From: Acanthopleura granulata
Lineage: Eukaryota > Mollusca > Polyplacophora > Chitonida > Chitonidae
Assembly: GCA_016165875.1 (NCBI GenBank)
Contig: JABBOT010000004.1
Location: 31,587,866-31,651,865 of the forward strand
DNA length: 64,000 nt
Reading direction: 5' to 3'
The translations under genes and the position numbers were made by a program. Each line of letters starts with the position of its first letter. Positions within the stretch are counted from its first letter, which is position 1. The notes beneath the pieces are model-generated. The model saw only the letters and a list, made by a program, of their open reading frames with translations. It had not been told where the DNA came from and made no database searches. Positions 51,601 to 60,482 of the stretch are shown piece by piece.

Positions 51601-54600
51601 TTTTCACAGACATGACAGGTGGTAGCAATGCTCTATGCCCGACAGTCCTCTCGGGTCATTGCTGTGACTTTCGGATTAGTTAGCACCATCTTGATCATGC
51701 GGTCCTCTTCTTGGAGAGGTTGTAAGAAGTGCTCCGCTGCATTGAGACCACAGTACTCAACTGGCGGCTCTGTCTGCCCATCGCATCGTTCCACAATGTA
51801 GCAGTTTTTGGGGATGTTGCTTTTTGTATCCAGCGCGGCGCAATCGATTTTGGTGGTGAGAGCTTCGAAGTCGGCATAGATGATGTAAGGGGTTGAAAGC
51901 TACTTGTGGTTTTTCTGGAAGGTGAGCTTGTTTTTACCTCCTTCCGGCATCTCCCCTCGCACAGCTGTCTGGCCGATCCCGTGGCACTCCGGTTTGTTGG
52001 CTTCCAGGAGGTCTTCCCTAGAGTATCTATAGAAGCAACGCTCGCAGAAGTGCTTTCAGCATTTCTACTTGGATTGATCATGAAGCACTCGGTTAAGATC
52101 CTTGTTCCAGGTGTAGTGGAATTTACCGGCCTTCTCGGTCAACAGCAGGTTGATCCGTGGTATATAGCTGGGATCTTTGCCGAGCTGGTGTACAATGACG
52201 TCTTTGCTCCAGCCGAAGTCGTTGATGGCTAGGTTGTTTTGTTTCTCAACCTTTGGGATCTGGGAGATGGGAGTTGGGGAGTCGATTCCTACAAAGTTTA
52301 GGCCATTCTCAGTTGGGTATTTGCTAGGCCCCTGTGAGTTTATGGCTGTAGGATGTAGAGCTGACCCGACTGCCCATCGGAGGCTGTGGTCATCGTTGTC
52401 TTTCACGTTTATGACTGCCTTCTTGTTCATTACAACTATTGGTAGCGCTAAGTAAGATCCACCTCTCAGCGACTAGTATTGAGCGATGTCCAGCCATAGA
52501 GCTTCCACTCCATCGACAACCCACCCTCACCCTCTCTGCTTCCACTTTTCAAGAGTCTCCAGAACGTTAGAGAAAGCCTTACCTAGTGCCGCGATTATCT
52601 CACTGGCCTGTAGAACAGCCTCTTGCTTGTGGCGGAGCACAGGATCGGTGTACTCTTCATCACCATCTGGCCTGCTTTTTCGGAGCTGGACCTTGAGGGC
52701 GAGGTGAAATTTTACACCGCTGAAAGCTCTTAGTATTCTTCAAGTTTTTCGTGGATCTGGGGGCGCACCCCTTCGAGAAAAGTCCTAGGGTCCTAGGGTC
52801 TTCGAGCACAGCCAGTGTCCGATTGCCTGGGGGTTTTCCTGGAACGTGGGTTCATCTGCCTTGGCACCCTTAAACAGCTCTAGAACCTTCTTCTGGTAGT
52901 CCTTGATGGTTCGGAAAGTTTTGGGGACGGGATCAAGTTCTCCCTCAAAGGCCTTCCTCCTCGTACCCCGCTTCTAGCGCGGTGGAGGAGGAGGTGGATA
53001 TTTCCCAGGTTGTAAGGGCTTCAACAGGCGATCCTTGACTGCCTCAGGAATGGGCTCTTCAAGGATGTTTTGAACTACATCATGGAGACCTGGATTTTCT
53101 GGCATTTCTGCCAGTAGCTGGTCGATGTATCCATCCATAATCGCCATAGCGGTTATGGATTGGTATACGACACACGCACGTTCTTCTAAATGGAAATTCG
53201 GTTCGTGGTTATCAGTCGAAAAGGGGATTGAGGGCTTACAGCACCTTCTTTGCCCAAGCTGATCGACGTTGGAGATCGTTCATGACAAGGGGGTGGATAA
53301 GCCTTGCCAAGGCTTCGGCTCTAACATGATATTTTTGAGGCCGGTTGGCCTCGCAAGGCCCGCATAGATGCGATACCTTCAACGTGGATGGCGGAGTTCC
53401 TGCGCATGTGCCAATGATGGATCCCGCAGAAATTGCCAAGAGAGCTTTTTCCCCAATGCTCTCCGGAGCCGCCGAAAAGGGATCGACAATTCACAACTGG
53501 TATACCATACTTTTCTCTAATTGGAGCGTCGGTTTGTGTGAGATTGGGCTGGCTACTAGACGCCGTGGATGGCGGCCTCCTCGAGCGCGTTTTCCATCCG
53601 GTTGCGGCTTCGCGCACACGTCGGATCTGCGATGATCACGAGTGCGAGTACATCGTGATAGCGAATGCTCCTACGAAGCAGGTATATGATTCTCTGAATG
53701 CGCTCGCGCATGGTGGTGTGTACGGTGTCACCGTATTCTTCAAGGGTCATATTCTCGAAGATCGTCTCCAAGCCTCCGGGTATAGAGATTATCGTCGGGC
53801 CGCAGAGTAGCTTCTGCATAGAAGAGGTACACCGTCTTCAGTCGATGCCATTTCTTTCAGCGTCGAGCAATGGTATGTTTTTTTTCGGCATCTAACAGAG
53901 TGTAGGTCGGCCTATGAAAATTATCTCTGAATGTGAACGCCCGTTTGCCTACATGGATATTTGACAAAAAGTTGTGTACGCGAACACCATATGCCTTGAG
54001 ATTGGGTTGAGTTTGGGTTGGGGACCCTCCAGGGGATGGGGAGAGTCCTGGTTGGAAATGTGCCAAAACTCCTATTCTGTATACTACTTAGCGCAACAAA
54101 ACGTATCCATCCATTATGAAGCATGTGGATAATCCATTGACATTCTTCAATACGCTGCCATTATTATTTGCTTTCAGTTGTTTCTAGCGATGATGAAAAG
54201 TTGAAGAACGCCTATAATGACTGTTTGGCTGCGGCTGCGGACTTCCGAAGTTTCCACATCCAAGTGGTGGCCAAGTATAACAGCATCTTATGTCTGTCTC
54301 GGTAGAAAATACAGTCACTTGTCCAAAGGGTCCAAATGTTACAAAAAATTTTATTTCTCACAAAAGACTAAAGTGCGAAACGAATAGTTTACAGAGTAAT
54401 GACACTGAGGCTTGCCTCTTGTCAGTCGTCACTGCTTCGTGGGGTGAGGAGATTTTTCTCTTTAGCCATGAAAAAGTCTCCCGATTAGTATGAAGTTTCA
54501 TGAGTAGCCGGTTTCATTCTATGGGCAGTTTTATTTTACCTGTACAAAGATTGATTGAAAAACGGTTCATGATTTCTTTTTGAACATTAAGGCATGCTGA

Positions 54601-55771
54601 TCTGGATGATGAACTTCACATTACCAGATGAAATACGAATGAAAGTAGAAAGAAGTTTACCTGCATCCAGTGCAGAAATAAAAAGATAAAAGTTATTAAA
54701 TCTAACCTAGCTAATTACAAATGCATAAATGTATATCACCTTGTGAGATTATTCCGATTTCCATCTCCCTTAAAGCTCTCCGTAGATGTCAATTATTATT
54801 TATTTATTTATTTATTATTTATTTATTTACTTACTTATTTTACAACCACAGCGGCCATAAACTTGGATCACCTAGATATTGCCTAGGAGTGTGCGCAACT
54901 CCAAACCATTTAATGACATACACCAAGCACCACATTCGAATGGGAGGAGATTTGGGGCTTCCTTTCGCGATATGTCATAGTCACCATAGTTATGTCCCAT
55001 GAACAACTTCACTGTACGTGATGGAATGAGAAAAAGTATACGTTTCCAGTTAAGAGGGATAGCAGCTATTTTATGGTGGAAACAGAGATATTAAGCATTG
55101 TTCTGAACGTTTGTGTTTCAGATATATTGTGTCTATGGCAACTAAGAATCAGCAGGGCAGTGTTAATAAACCGGAGAAAGGCACCGGCGGAACAAGTAAT
55201 AAATCCTTCATATTATATTCAATTTCCTTTGTACCATTTAGAATATGATCACAACAGTTACTATTCCTCCTTTGCATTTCTTCTACCTCTTCTGCCTATT
55301 TTTACCTGACTGGAAGCTTTTTGTCAAATCACACCTGCTGACGTAAAGGGAATTTAACGGAAGCAGAACGCTGTCCAGAAGACACCTCGAATTTTAACCA
55401 GCTGATACTCCCAACAGGCCAGGCACAGACTAATGCTCAAATCACTGATACATGGAAAAGTCGTGGCATTTTGTAGTGCCTCCTACACAATAATCGTGTG
55501 AAACGGACAGCTTAATGTGTTTACGACCTGTGCAAACTTTTCACACTTATTTTAATCCATGAGACCGGACATCTTGGTCATAAGTGTTTACCTTGCAAGG
55601 TGTTGTATGGATGTCAAATTCATCACCAGTGAGCAAGTACATGTATATAAATTTCTACATCGCCAGTGCACTAAATTGGACACTTTATTTGATTTTTCTA
55701 TCTTTTCAGGTGTCATGCCGTTTTTAAAGGGTTTAAGGAATGAAACGAAAGATGGTGCCATATCGAAGTGA
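36676..55771 (+). CDS. IDO: Indoleamine 2,3-dioxygenase family gene (copy B), 13 coding exons
   Basis: Heme protein of the IDO family; the classical role is oxidative opening of tryptophan to N-formylkynurenine in the cytosol. Exons: 36676-36753, 36986-37081, 37487-37600, 38264-38382, 39007-39106, 41826-41943, 42136-42187, 42427-42496, 42779-42857, 43312-43410, 54178-54274, 55122-55195 and 55710-55771 (stop 55769-55771). All have AG/GT borders and matching phases, giving 385 residues, normal for the family. Visible landmarks: LFLANWQRKD near 130, SLPGGEDTEWF, AFYNDLRPFL with Phe216/Tyr217/Arg221 at the human Phe226/Phe227/Arg231 positions, FRSFH with His335 as the proximal heme ligand, and GTGGTSVMPFLKG near the C-terminus. 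Intron 5 holds a reverse-transcriptase relic and intron 10 (10.8 kb) a whole Polinton-like element. IDO-like myoglobins of some gastropods belong to the same family, so catalysis is not assured. Confidence 0.93.
38559..38661 (+). other. Candidate alternative exon 5a of IDO copy B
   Basis: Flanked by tctactgcag and gtatga. It joins exon 4 in phase 2, exactly as exon 5b (39007) does, stays open for 34 codons and ends in phase 0. Its C-terminal half (PCVGGSQTFYRFIE) aligns by eye with the LPGGEDTEWFLIITNAIE stretch of exon 5b, so the two look like diverged duplicates. Together with the 15-nt microexon at 38819 it could replace exon 5b. The alternative is a dead exon remnant that is skipped. Confidence 0.6.
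38819..38833 (+). other. Candidate 15-nt microexon of IDO copy B
   Basis: Five codons (IAVCE) sit between a pyrimidine-rich acceptor (aatttcag) and a strong donor (gtaagt), phase 0 on both sides, directly after exon 5a. Pseudogene copy A has a 15-nt segment with equally strong sites at 29613-29627 in the corresponding place. It could be skipped whenever exon 5b is used. Confidence 0.55.
39240..39780. repeat. Minisatellite of about 55-bp units in IDO intron 5
   Basis: Seven or more units contain gaacgggacacc, tgtaaggcacatg and ctgctggtcgactc phrases. They run from 39240 to 39540 and resume at 39630-39780. Several frames are open on both strands because the unit lacks stops; I do not read these as genes. 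Confidence 0.85.
40110..41790 (+). mobile_element. Decayed reverse-transcriptase retroelement in IDO intron 5
   Basis: Plus-strand remnants of a reverse transcriptase. They include MGTNCAPLLADLF at about 41060-41098 and the catalytic YIDD at about 41175-41186, separated by stops. Upstream pieces (40116-40364) and a downstream piece (41223-41528, with DGTSFLDMQLY and RLYDKKL) fit the same protein order. The pattern recalls Penelope-like or related elements without a visible integrase, but the class is uncertain. The 3' part (from about 41384) recurs at 56930-57290 and 60480-60660. The element is multiply broken and cannot be active. Confidence 0.7.
43683..43688. repeat. Left target-site duplication
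   Basis: atatac immediately precedes the left inverted repeat. The right flank carries gtatac at 54079-54084, matching at five of six bases. Six-base duplications are typical of Polinton integration. Confidence 0.75.
43689..43857 (+). repeat. Left terminal inverted repeat
   Basis: Begins agagtagggg. By hand alignment it matches the reverse complement of 53911-54078 over 169 bases with about 21 differences including one gap (about 88%). The best-conserved stretch contains catatggtgttcgcg and cacaactttttgtcaaatat. Confidence 0.93.
44587..45196 (-). pseudogene. Polinton-associated hydrophobic protein relic
   Basis: A minus-strand coding relic whose last 104 codons (44901 to 44587) are open. 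They include KHNETRLLAESKFNSI and a helical IDGKISDIAFRLILGG stretch, features I associate with a conserved unnamed Polinton companion protein of aquatic invertebrates. Upstream the frame is broken by an in-frame TGA near 44925 and a shift near 45.05 kb beside an A-run. A hydrophobic segment lies in the interrupted part, so membrane association is plausible. Function is unknown. Confidence 0.5.
45157..45579 (-). CDS. Polinton-type unnamed protein, 140 aa
   Basis: Open minus-strand frame starting MGGEIHVRIVPEVG, with a beta-rich first half (PPGTIIILDIILG) and a basic C-terminal half (FNRINLEHGVQLKRLRL). It has no family I can name. It sits between the hydrophobic companion and the minor-capsid-like gene on the same strand, so it is probably part of the element's structural block. 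It may overlap the start of the next broken frame at 45157-45196. It may be a truncated relic, as neighbours are broken. Confidence 0.45.
   Translation of the reverse strand: MGGEIHVRIVPEVGYMIGRCPDITSYLDNNTPFPLGEVPPGTIIILDIILGHNQYKPFHILPGLKMGWLKEHVGKRATIVVKVLPRANRIETTSDNVEAAWRQAVRFNRINLEHGVQLKRLRLSLKPIWDLELNILTAST
45700..46287 (-). pseudogene. Minor capsid (penton-like) protein candidate, broken
   Basis: The intact start (46287 to 45952, 111 codons) opens MLNMFATLSDVQQGSS and contains LRGQYEVTLLDMTLYPHA. That arrangement resembles the N-terminal strand pattern of the single-jelly-roll minor capsid proteins encoded by Polintons. The continuation toward 45700 is in other frames, so the gene is broken. 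The family call rests on motif shape only; an unrelated structural protein is possible. Confidence 0.45.
46445..47370 (+). pseudogene. Conserved Polinton structural-type protein, frameshifted
   Basis: Three consecutive plus-strand open pieces (46445-46795, 46817-47149, 47125-47370) lie in different frames with only small gaps, as expected for one gene cut by frameshifts. The first has WWQNQLNFAVWCATTG and FHVYYQVRRIL; the second has RMSFQRTPDKFHIDF and LGAQAQTHSSILG. I associate these with a conserved Polinton protein, possibly part of the virion. It is divergent from the minus-strand gene ending at 46287. Confidence 0.5.
47569..48192 (-). CDS. Polinton-type unnamed protein, 207 aa
   Basis: The longest single open minus-strand frame of the element. 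The middle is charged and probably helical (ISRQMRKLDEAETAGVDEF, RRRIAKRLRDFQDE). The last 30 residues (KSSRCSLLSEWRYRHWCFG onward) change character, which suggests a terminal frameshift near 47660. No family is recognised. A structural or scaffold role is only inference from its position in the block. Confidence 0.4.
   Translation of the reverse strand: MLGEVAAHIDTVEIQGLGAVAMKAEDEVHMMETSFTHSAVDEILGTITETPLPARKLPILELLGLHTLLQTIPGENINNLAKLSDFDEDISRQMRKLDEAETAGVDEFTRRRIAKRLRDFQDESLRPQDMSSVLRSTASGIPSPTSFTRTQLLQNTYTPYSASKASKSSRCSLLSEWRYRHWCFGSSGGVQRQCRQHQVLSQQTRVV
48316..48650 (+). pseudogene. Polinton-type beta-rich protein fragment
   Basis: A plus-strand open piece with MIIVRSRCAFN and DDDQLYGSGLRIENASDGV, predicted beta-rich. 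It ends about 60 bases before the ATPase frame opens. It may be the C-terminal part of a capsid-related gene. Low recognisability; the frame breaks at both ends. Confidence 0.35.
48660..49150 (+). pseudogene. Packaging ATPase (FtsK/HerA type) relic
   Basis: DNA-packaging ATPase of the element, broken. The Walker A loop GMTGCGKTLFTLNLL is read at about 48686-48730 and is followed by HIVVLCPNIGYN. The Walker B-like LYIIDDFSATK lies at about 48906-48938 in a different frame, so at least one shift separates them. A further shift follows near 49 kb, where a GVWVLW segment appears. Family members are usually about 200-250 aa; this relic covers most of that length. Plus strand, upstream of the integrase. 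Confidence 0.75.
49157..49744 (+). CDS. Unrecognised Polinton ORF, 195 aa (probable frame mosaic)
   Basis: Open plus-strand frame. The first 85 codons have an acidic helix (NMDELNELMEEMIDEDAEAA), then composition changes sharply to Arg/Lys-rich. In another frame from about 49430 a more protein-like stretch appears (LAVLAAEGQTKEYLGKA), so the true coding frame probably switches there. No family is recognised. Confidence 0.3.
   Translation: MRSTVPTSTEEQMTAAIFPANNHLMRVIALAACKYIKARRIVLHIARSMRSVTQTIFQANMDELNELMEEMIDEDAEAASWTGQKKQKEHVLLICTVKGLLCWQRRARPKSILGRHAHWNKLNRWTRTRSRNYTPATRKSQKQAALKLYTGVANMFPPIPLENRQAPARDLGTDPFAAHAFIGASIIATACWYIP
49808..49969 (+). CDS. Small basic protein, 53 aa
   Basis: Short ATG-to-TGA frame with a strongly basic second half (NKKSKDPKKMAAGLAARKVK). 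Small Lys/Arg-rich proteins with this style commonly occur beside the integrase block in Polintons and could bind DNA. It overlaps other short open frames, so the call is tentative. Confidence 0.4.
   Translation: MTENPILPSKHQANPPVERVTDNKKSKDPKKMAAGLAARKVKQKRLLEQRPAT
49970..50300. other. Element interior, short open pieces only
   Basis: Between the small basic ORF and the integrase there is only a 70-codon plus-strand frame (49914-50126) with a Ser/Lys stretch and short overlapping frames. I see no recognisable domain. Confidence 0.35.
50303..51172 (+). pseudogene. Retroviral-type integrase (Polinton INT) relic
   Basis: Integrase that would have inserted the element. In the 50473-50829 piece, LSKIYYSPKGYWKGIATIK is followed by a helical stretch and WQIFLPAPRDIPRLKFDID. 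The next piece (50795-51142, other frame) has VDVASRFQAVEPLGTKESK and WPKLFQVDPG, the region around the first catalytic acidic residue and its following loop. At about 51145-51172, TQPDETVLYYL remains in yet another frame. At least two frameshifts. The end runs directly into the opposing polymerase fragment. Confidence 0.8.
51163..53165 (-). pseudogene. Protein-primed family B DNA polymerase, N-terminal fragment
   Basis: Polymerase that would have replicated the element, minus strand. Pieces in order: start near 53150 (MDGYIDQLLAEM), a Pro-rich segment with a stop near 52975, 52430-52065 (RWAVGSALHPTAI, FHYTWNKDLNRVL), the Exo I motif IYADFEAL at about 51865-51888, and 51450-51163 with YDSHLLM (Exo II-like) and NNTEKYISFSLGQ. 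The palm motifs that bind nucleotide and metal are absent. The frame ends where the integrase tail begins, so about the last two thirds were deleted. Several frameshifts also occur in the surviving part. Confidence 0.8.
53236..53819 (-). pseudogene. Unrecognised minus-strand Polinton frames
   Basis: Three overlapping open pieces (53819-53556, 53617-53321, 53439-53236). The last contains HLCGPCEANRPQKYHV, a Cys/His cluster that could bind zinc. The first contains IIYLLRRSIRYHDVLALVII. They probably belong to one or two broken genes upstream of the polymerase. I cannot name them. Confidence 0.35.
53911..54078 (-). repeat. Right terminal inverted repeat
   Basis: Ends cctattct, the complement of the left agaatagg/agagtagg terminus. 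It pairs with 43689-43857 over its full length with about 88% identity by hand count. The inner boundary is at cctatgaaaattatctctg. Confidence 0.93.
54079..54084. repeat. Right target-site duplication
   Basis: gtatac immediately follows the right inverted repeat and corresponds to atatac at 43683-43688. Confidence 0.75.
54789..54840 (+). repeat. ATTT-type microsatellite
   Basis: Simple tttattta runs in intron 11 of the IDO gene. No function is apparent. Confidence 0.85.
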
Positions 55772-55881
55772 TAAAACCTATGCTAGCAGTGAGCTACAAT
55801 TAATCTGTACCAGTATCGTACAGGTGCTTTGTTTCCTGACAAGTAACAAATGTAAAGAGAAAAATAGCGGTCGCTGTTGAA

Positions 55882-55887
55882 AATAAA
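55882..55887 (+). promoter_or_regulatory. Poly(A) signal of IDO copy B
   Basis: The first canonical aataaa after the stop codon, 110 bases downstream, implies a short 3' UTR. Confidence 0.55.
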
Positions 55888-56929
55888 GCCGTGGACACGG
55901 CTCTTTACCCTGTGGTGACTTGGTTTTTCTTTTTTGTGCTCTAAATGAGAATGGTTCATTTTTCGTACCATCGTACCATGAAGCCACGGTGCTTTATATG
56001 CACTTAATATTGCTTTGTCTTGCATTATGATTTATACACCTACGATCACTAATGTGTTTGTCAGAGTGAAGTTCATTTGCGACGTGACGTATATATGAGC
56101 TCCTTCCGTCCATTTTATCACAGGAAGATACATGCAATACAGGAAATACAGGATTAGATTTGTGTCCTGAACTGAGTTTTTAGGTGGGGCTGGTTGTAAA
56201 ATATTTGGAAACAAAGATGATTTTGTGCCGGCAGTTTTGTATAAACAAGAATACCATCCTAATAAAAGATGTATAAAGCCTATATACACTGTACCGCAAA
56301 GGGTGACGTTATTTTGCACTGGGATGTCACTGTTGTCACCATCACGTAATTCGAGAATGGAGTTTTATTCAGGAGTATCAAAATTAAAGCGAGATTGTTT
56401 TCTTCTTACAACAATCCCATATACCTTCTCCAACAATGGTTAAAACGTATAGGCTACTATTACATATAAGAGCATGGGCTCAAGTTTCCGCCCCAAAGGA
56501 ATCACAAATTTATGGACCATGCAGTTACACAGCAAATGAAAGCCCATTGTCTGTAGTCCCCATAGCAACAAGTTCTTTATACCTTTATATATAAAAACTT
56601 CTCGCCAAGACTTCGTCTCTCCCTGGTTAGCCATGTTGTGAACCTATACTAAGAGATTGGTCTGTTGGTCAATAACAATGCAGAGTTAATTCCGGAAATA
56701 TTTCGGGTCACTGGTTTGGTACGGTGCACAAGTTAAACAGCGTCCTGTATCAAAATATGTGGGGAAATTGTCAAGCATGGCCACAGTTAGTAGTTGGCTG
56801 ATGGCTGGTAGCTTAAGGTTATGTTTTATAGATATACAGTAAGGATATGTTACCTTGAACTGAATATGGGCTTAATTTATGGGACTATGTATTGATACTA
56901 AACTGTGTCTGTAAATTCCGCTTAACCCG

Positions 56930-57290
56930 GGACTAGGGGCCGTCGTGTTGAGTATGATGGCCACGTTGGATATATGAACAGTTGTAACCAAAGCGCAAAT
57001 GAGATACATATTCGATTAATGATATCATATAAACTAGCATGGTACACGATTTGGGTATTGAACATTCCATTGTCTTTCCGTCATCATTGAACTCTTCTCT
57101 TTGCAAGAATCCGTTCTAATTTTGTTTTATTTATATATTTTCTCAGTCCTTTGCCTTTTTTCAAACCTGGTCTTGCTATAATTGACGTGGAACGTACATT
57201 TCCGCCGACGGCTTGTAGGCCTATACGAATGTCGGTTTCGATGCCTAAATCCATGAGTGTTTCAGTGTTTTCTGACATTACATCGTATTG
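56930..57290 (+). mobile_element. Retroelement 3'-end fragment, copy 2
   Basis: Matches the end of the element at 41384-41700: atgaacagttg followed by aaagcgcaa, gagatacat, then tcatcattgaa and agaatccgttcta blocks in the same order. It is non-coding here. Confidence 0.65.
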
Positions 57291-58594
57291 TATTGAGGAC
57301 TAAAAGAGCAGTATTTGCTATCTTTTATCTCCTTCCATGTATGAAGCATGTCATCGCTTTAGATAAGATCTATAACTCTCCTGGCAGAAGATGGCAATCT
57401 ATTGCATATACATGTACCTGACTGCAATACTTCACATTTCAGACCTCTGTGCACATGTTCGAGCTGATCTCACAGGTGTGCAAGTAATGAATGATTGATT
57501 AAGGAAATCTCCATTGGCAGTATTTCATTCAATGGCGATTAATGCCATGAATAAATGTGTCTAACAGCGCACAGGTTAACACAGGAATGGGTGACCGATT
57601 GCAAATATGTACATCCTGTCTGTGGATAAGGTAACTATGGATGTAATTCCTGTCATTTTGTGTTTGATAACAGAGATCATGAAGATCACTCTGTCCCTTG
57701 AGCTTAAAGAATAATTTTGTCAGTTTATGTTGAACGTCCAAAAGATATGCCTACACAGTCCCGTTACATATTTATTCTTTTAATATGCAATCGCCATTTC
57801 GTTCCTGTCATAAGGCATTGGTGAAAGAGAATATGTCTTTCTGCTTTCAAAGTCTCATTTTCATTCGTGTCCGAGAAGAACACGTACAACCCAGTTCGAA
57901 GCCAAATGCCCAGGATGATTCATGTGGCCATGTAATAGCTGTAATATGGACAGCGAATCAGATGTTTTATTATTTGTCTGAGCGTGTGCATCAAAATTAA
58001 AACACTACAGTGCATCCATGTTATTAAAAGTAACAAATTACCAGGATAGACTGAAATTTATGTGAAATAAATTATTTTACTTTGTCTTGCAAGGTGAAAG
58101 TCATTTCAGAAAGTGTTGAAATGCTGAGAGCACCATGCCAGTTTAACTGTGCCGACAAACATGGGGAGTAACTCTTACTGCTCTTCACGGAACCAATGAA
58201 TACGGCGGGAAAATTGGTCGACCACTACCCTCTGTGCTTACTTCAATGCTACTTCATCTATCAAACTTTCATGGGTTGCCTACTGCGGCTTGCTGGTTTA
58301 GAGGCCTAGCCCTTGGCCGTTTATAGAAACCTAGCTCTAACGGCTTCGGCCACCGTTTCGGAACTGGAGATTTGTCAAGTAGATCTGGGAATCAGACCGT
58401 TTCCTCTCGGAACTGGATTTCTCCGAAGTACGCGGCTCTAAAACACAAATAAATAAATAATTAAATACATAAACAAATAAATTCCACTGGGATTTATGAC
58501 GTGTACAGACGTGGCATACAGGCATACAGTAGCGTGGCAGCTATAATTAACAAATGGTAGGTCCCTAACTACCCACTGACATATGCGTCACGCT

Positions 58595-58980
58595 ATGTAT
58601 GTATGCTTGGATTTTTGCGTGAGGCTATGTATGTATGTTTGGATTTTTACGTCATGCTCAATAGTTTTATGATAGTGAGTTATATGACAACGAAGAGTCC
58701 TTTAAATGAATTTATACATCGGTACTGTGTATTGTTGTGGCAGGGATAGTCATTGAAACACAGGGCACACTACTGGGAACATCATGCCGAAGACACCAAA
58801 CTTGACACCCCACATAGTCACATTATACTGACACCACGCCAACCAGTCCTGTTTTCTTCCTCTAATCTCTCAGTGGTGAGCACCAAAAAAGGCAGCAACA
58901 AGATTTTGAAGTCATTGGTATGACCTGACTCGTGATTGACGCCGGATCTCTCGACCTCTATGTGCCGCTATGCCCTGCAT
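58595..58980 (+). repeat. SINE-like dispersed repeat, copy 2
   Basis: Shares acatcatgccgaagacacca, then gtcacattatactgacacc and a ggatctctcgacc tail with 20300-20600, in the same order. It is preceded by gtatgtatg as in copy 1. Confidence 0.7.
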
Positions 58981-59204
58981 TCATAATGTTTATATAATTA
59001 GTATGAATTTCAATTGATTAACATTTTACGGATTAAAATAATAAAAGTATTAAAATATTCGACATCAGTAATGTTTCAGGTTGAGATAATCAAATATCGC
59101 CTCAAAGAAACCATGGTATCTATTTACGTATTCCTGACAGACAACCTGACTTATTATTTTGCTGAAAAGCAGGCCTTGGGTTCGACCCTCAACCTTACTG
59201 GCTA

Positions 59205-59272
59205 TTATTTATTTTTTATTTATTTTTTTTCATGTTTATTATTTATTTATTTATTCATTCATTTGATTGTAT
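59205..59272 (+). repeat. ATTT-type microsatellite
   Basis: ttattt repeats follow the phrase ctggctattatt and precede ggtgttttacgc at about 59286. That last phrase resembles the start of the 15398 SINE-like family, so this may mark a truncated copy. Confidence 0.7.
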
Positions 59273-60404
59273 GATTGACTGATTGGTGTTTTACGCAGGT
59301 TGCTCACTAGGTGACTATTGGCCACGGGCTCATTACATGGCTAGTCTATAGTTTGTTCTTCAGAAAATAGATGTGAACATGTTACTGACATGCCTGGTTC
59401 CACAACACGTGGATTTGACATGTCTGACTCGAACGTTCTATGTATAGGTCAGCTAGACAATATAATATGCAATGCTTGTTGTCTAGACATCTATCGCCTA
59501 GCAGAGTGAAATCCAGACACAAGGGACAAGTTTGTATTCTACATAGCTTTAGAGATACCGAAGACGAGAGACTAAACTAATTTGCAAATTTGCCTTCATT
59601 TAGGTGCTAACATCTTCGATGCAGTTGGTAAACACTCAATGGTTCCAATTTCCCTCTAATTACCACTCTGTATTTTCATGAAGCATACTCTTTAAAGGTG
59701 TCGTACTCTCTTGGGTATATAATACTTGCATCATATGTACACTGTAACGAATAGCATATAACATAAGTTAGACATTAAGGTTTGCATAGTTAGGCCTACG
59801 TGGTCCGTGCACTACTTTTTTCAATTTATTGGCATTTTATGACGTAACTTCAAGACCAATTCACTCATTGGCATGGTCACGGTTAGGAGTTAACCCTCCC
59901 TGGCATATGTTTAACCCTAAAATAATGTATTGATCAATTCGATCCACAACTTGTTGTATACTTTTGTGGTTTTAAGGTTGTGATATATGATCAACGAGTC
60001 ATCTATGTGGATGCAAAATATAAAGGTATCAAGATGTGATATAAAATATTTCACTAGCATTGAAAATTCGATTTGCAATCAGGTTTTCCATGGAGGAAAG
60101 GAAAGGAAAAGTTGTACTGCTTTGTTTTTTATGTCACAGGATAAAGGATTGTGTGCTCATCTTGATTTCAATTCAGCACTCACTTTATGTTACAGATACG
60201 ACAGGCTAATCAACTTTGTACTTACCATTCTTTCCTGTTACAGGCTAACGAACTTTGTACCACTCATACCACGCATTGTATGTTTCAGACAAAACGGTTT
60301 TGTGTCCATCGTGTTTTGCACATTACAGGACAAATGGCTTTGGTGGTCTGTTTCAGAGCTTTAACTTCTCCCATTTAACCCGAGGCTAAGGACTCTTTAA
60401 GCAT

Positions 60405-60482
60405 CCATGTTGATTACATCTATAATATCTATAATGTAATAATGATAAGAAGATATAATATGATCTGATTACATCAACATGG
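60405..60482. repeat. Short inverted repeat
   Basis: ccatgttgat at the left is complementary to atcaacatgg at the right, with further imperfect pairing of an AT-rich stem (taatatct / agatataata). It directly precedes the retroelement fragment at 60480 and may be its terminal structure. Confidence 0.55.

Larger units (their letters stand above)
43689..54078. mobile_element. Polinton/Maverick-like element in IDO intron 10
   Basis: A 10.39-kb virus-like DNA transposon fossil. Its ends are inverted repeats (43689-43857 and 53911-54078) starting AG, flanked by near-identical 6-bp target duplications; all are Polinton hallmarks. Inside are relics of a packaging ATPase (48.7 kb), an integrase (50.3-51.2 kb), protein-primed family B polymerase N-terminus (51.2-53.2 kb, minus strand), a capsid-like minor protein candidate (46 kb) and several conserved companions. 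The usual length is about 15-20 kb, so this copy has internal losses, most clearly the polymerase palm domain. Frameshifts and stops occur in most genes. The right end lies only 99 bases before IDO exon 11, and exon phases across the insertion remain intact. It is therefore spliced out with the intron if the gene is expressed. Confidence 0.93.
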
